Below, one piece after another: positions 14,110-14,463 of a DNA stretch of 14,463 nt. This DNA is from Novosphingobium sp. (lineage in GTDB: Bacteria > Pseudomonadota > Alphaproteobacteria > Sphingomonadales > Sphingomonadaceae), in NCBI GenBank assembly GCA_021299075.1, contig JAJTFU010000100.1:1-14463 (forward strand). Direction: 5' to 3'. Below the pieces are notes generated by a model. That model was given only the letters and a program-made list of their open reading frames with translations, did no database searches and was not told the DNA's origin. Both the position numbers and the translations under genes were made by a program. Within the stretch, counting starts at the first letter, position 1; each line of letters starts with the position of its first letter.

Positions 14110-14147
14110 GCCCGGCTCCGCAGATTCCCACATTTACGGCTGTGCTG

Positions 14148-14463
14148 CTAGATTCCGCCGCCAGTCAGGCGCTGGCAGATCAGGTCGAGCTGGTCGAGTG
14201 TGCGGTAGCGGATGGTTACCGCGCCCGAGCGCGGATCCGCATCAGCATTGATTCGCACTGACAGGCCGAGGAATTCCTCAAGGTGCGCCTGGACTGCGGC
14301 GATATCCGCCGAGTTGGCGTTATCCCGCTCGCTGCGGGCGCGGCGCTGGGTGGCAGGCGCATCCTTACAGCGGGTCAGGCGTTCGACTTCACGGACGGAC
14401 AACTGCCGGGCGACAGTCTGCTGAGCCAGCTCGGCCGCATTCTCAACCCCGACGAGCGCGCGA
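14148..14463 (-). CDS. parB: Chromosome-partitioning protein ParB, C-terminal part
   Basis: Only the last 104 codons are inside the window; the gene continues beyond base 14463. ParB/Spo0J binds parS sites near the origin, spreads as a CTP-dependent clamp and works with ParA to segregate the chromosome. The visible part begins in the helical DNA-binding domain (RALVGVENAAELAQQTVARQLSVREVERLTR). A charged linker (KDAPATQRRARSERDNA) leads to the C-terminal dimerisation domain, ADIAAVQAHLEEFLGLSVRI...GAVTIRYRTLDQLDLICQRL. The end Gly-Gly-Gly-Ile is normal. The stop is TAG at 14148-14150. In alphaproteobacteria the chromosomal gene follows parA and gid genes near the origin, so this locus is probably origin-proximal; a plasmid copy cannot be excluded from this fragment. 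Confidence 0.92.
   Translation of the reverse strand, partial: RALVGVENAAELAQQTVARQLSVREVERLTRCKDAPATQRRARSERDNANSADIAAVQAHLEEFLGLSVRINADADPRSGAVTIRYRTLDQLDLICQRLTGGGI

Overview
The window is GC-rich, densely coded chromosomal DNA. The family mix points to an alphaproteobacterium, most likely Sphingomonadales (Sphingomonas, Novosphingobium or Erythrobacter-like). Supporting families are a CarD/CdnL regulator, a DUF2807 head-GIN lipoprotein, two acyl-CoA dehydrogenases, a sorbosone-dehydrogenase-type quinoprotein, and a DUF4402 protein with a periplasmic chaperone and usher beside parB. This placement is inferred from gene content; no 16S or other marker is present. I see no insertion sequence, tRNA, rRNA, CRISPR array or phage gene.

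Left part (1-5592). carD (168-701) ends in a strong hairpin terminator. A secreted DUF2807 lipoprotein (838-1617) and a small unknown lipoprotein (1690-2037) follow. The latter's stop codon abuts the stop of the convergent tRNA threonylcarbamoyladenosine gene tsaC/sua5 (2038-2988). Divergent from tsaC is a two-gene unit: a 574-residue DmdC-like acyl-CoA dehydrogenase and a DUF815 AAA ATPase, joined by an ATGA overlap.

Middle (5596-9758). A membrane-anchored sorbosone/glucose dehydrogenase-like beta-propeller (minus strand) is divergent from a free methionine-(R)-sulfoxide reductase. A secreted glycine-zipper protein follows. A bidirectional terminator separates it from a long-chain-type acyl-CoA dehydrogenase on the minus strand.

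Right part (9841-14463, all minus strand). In transcription order this holds the 3' end of parB, a DUF4402 surface subunit, a periplasmic pilus chaperone, and an outer-membrane usher. It looks like a minimal one-subunit chaperone-usher secretion system. A terminator-like hairpin between subunit and chaperone could set their stoichiometry. The usher reading frame is broken into two parts that fuse cleanly after one -1 shift at a run of four C directly before a UGA stop, with a hairpin starting at that stop. This is either an indel or assembly error, or a frameshift site, and it is the most interesting feature here.
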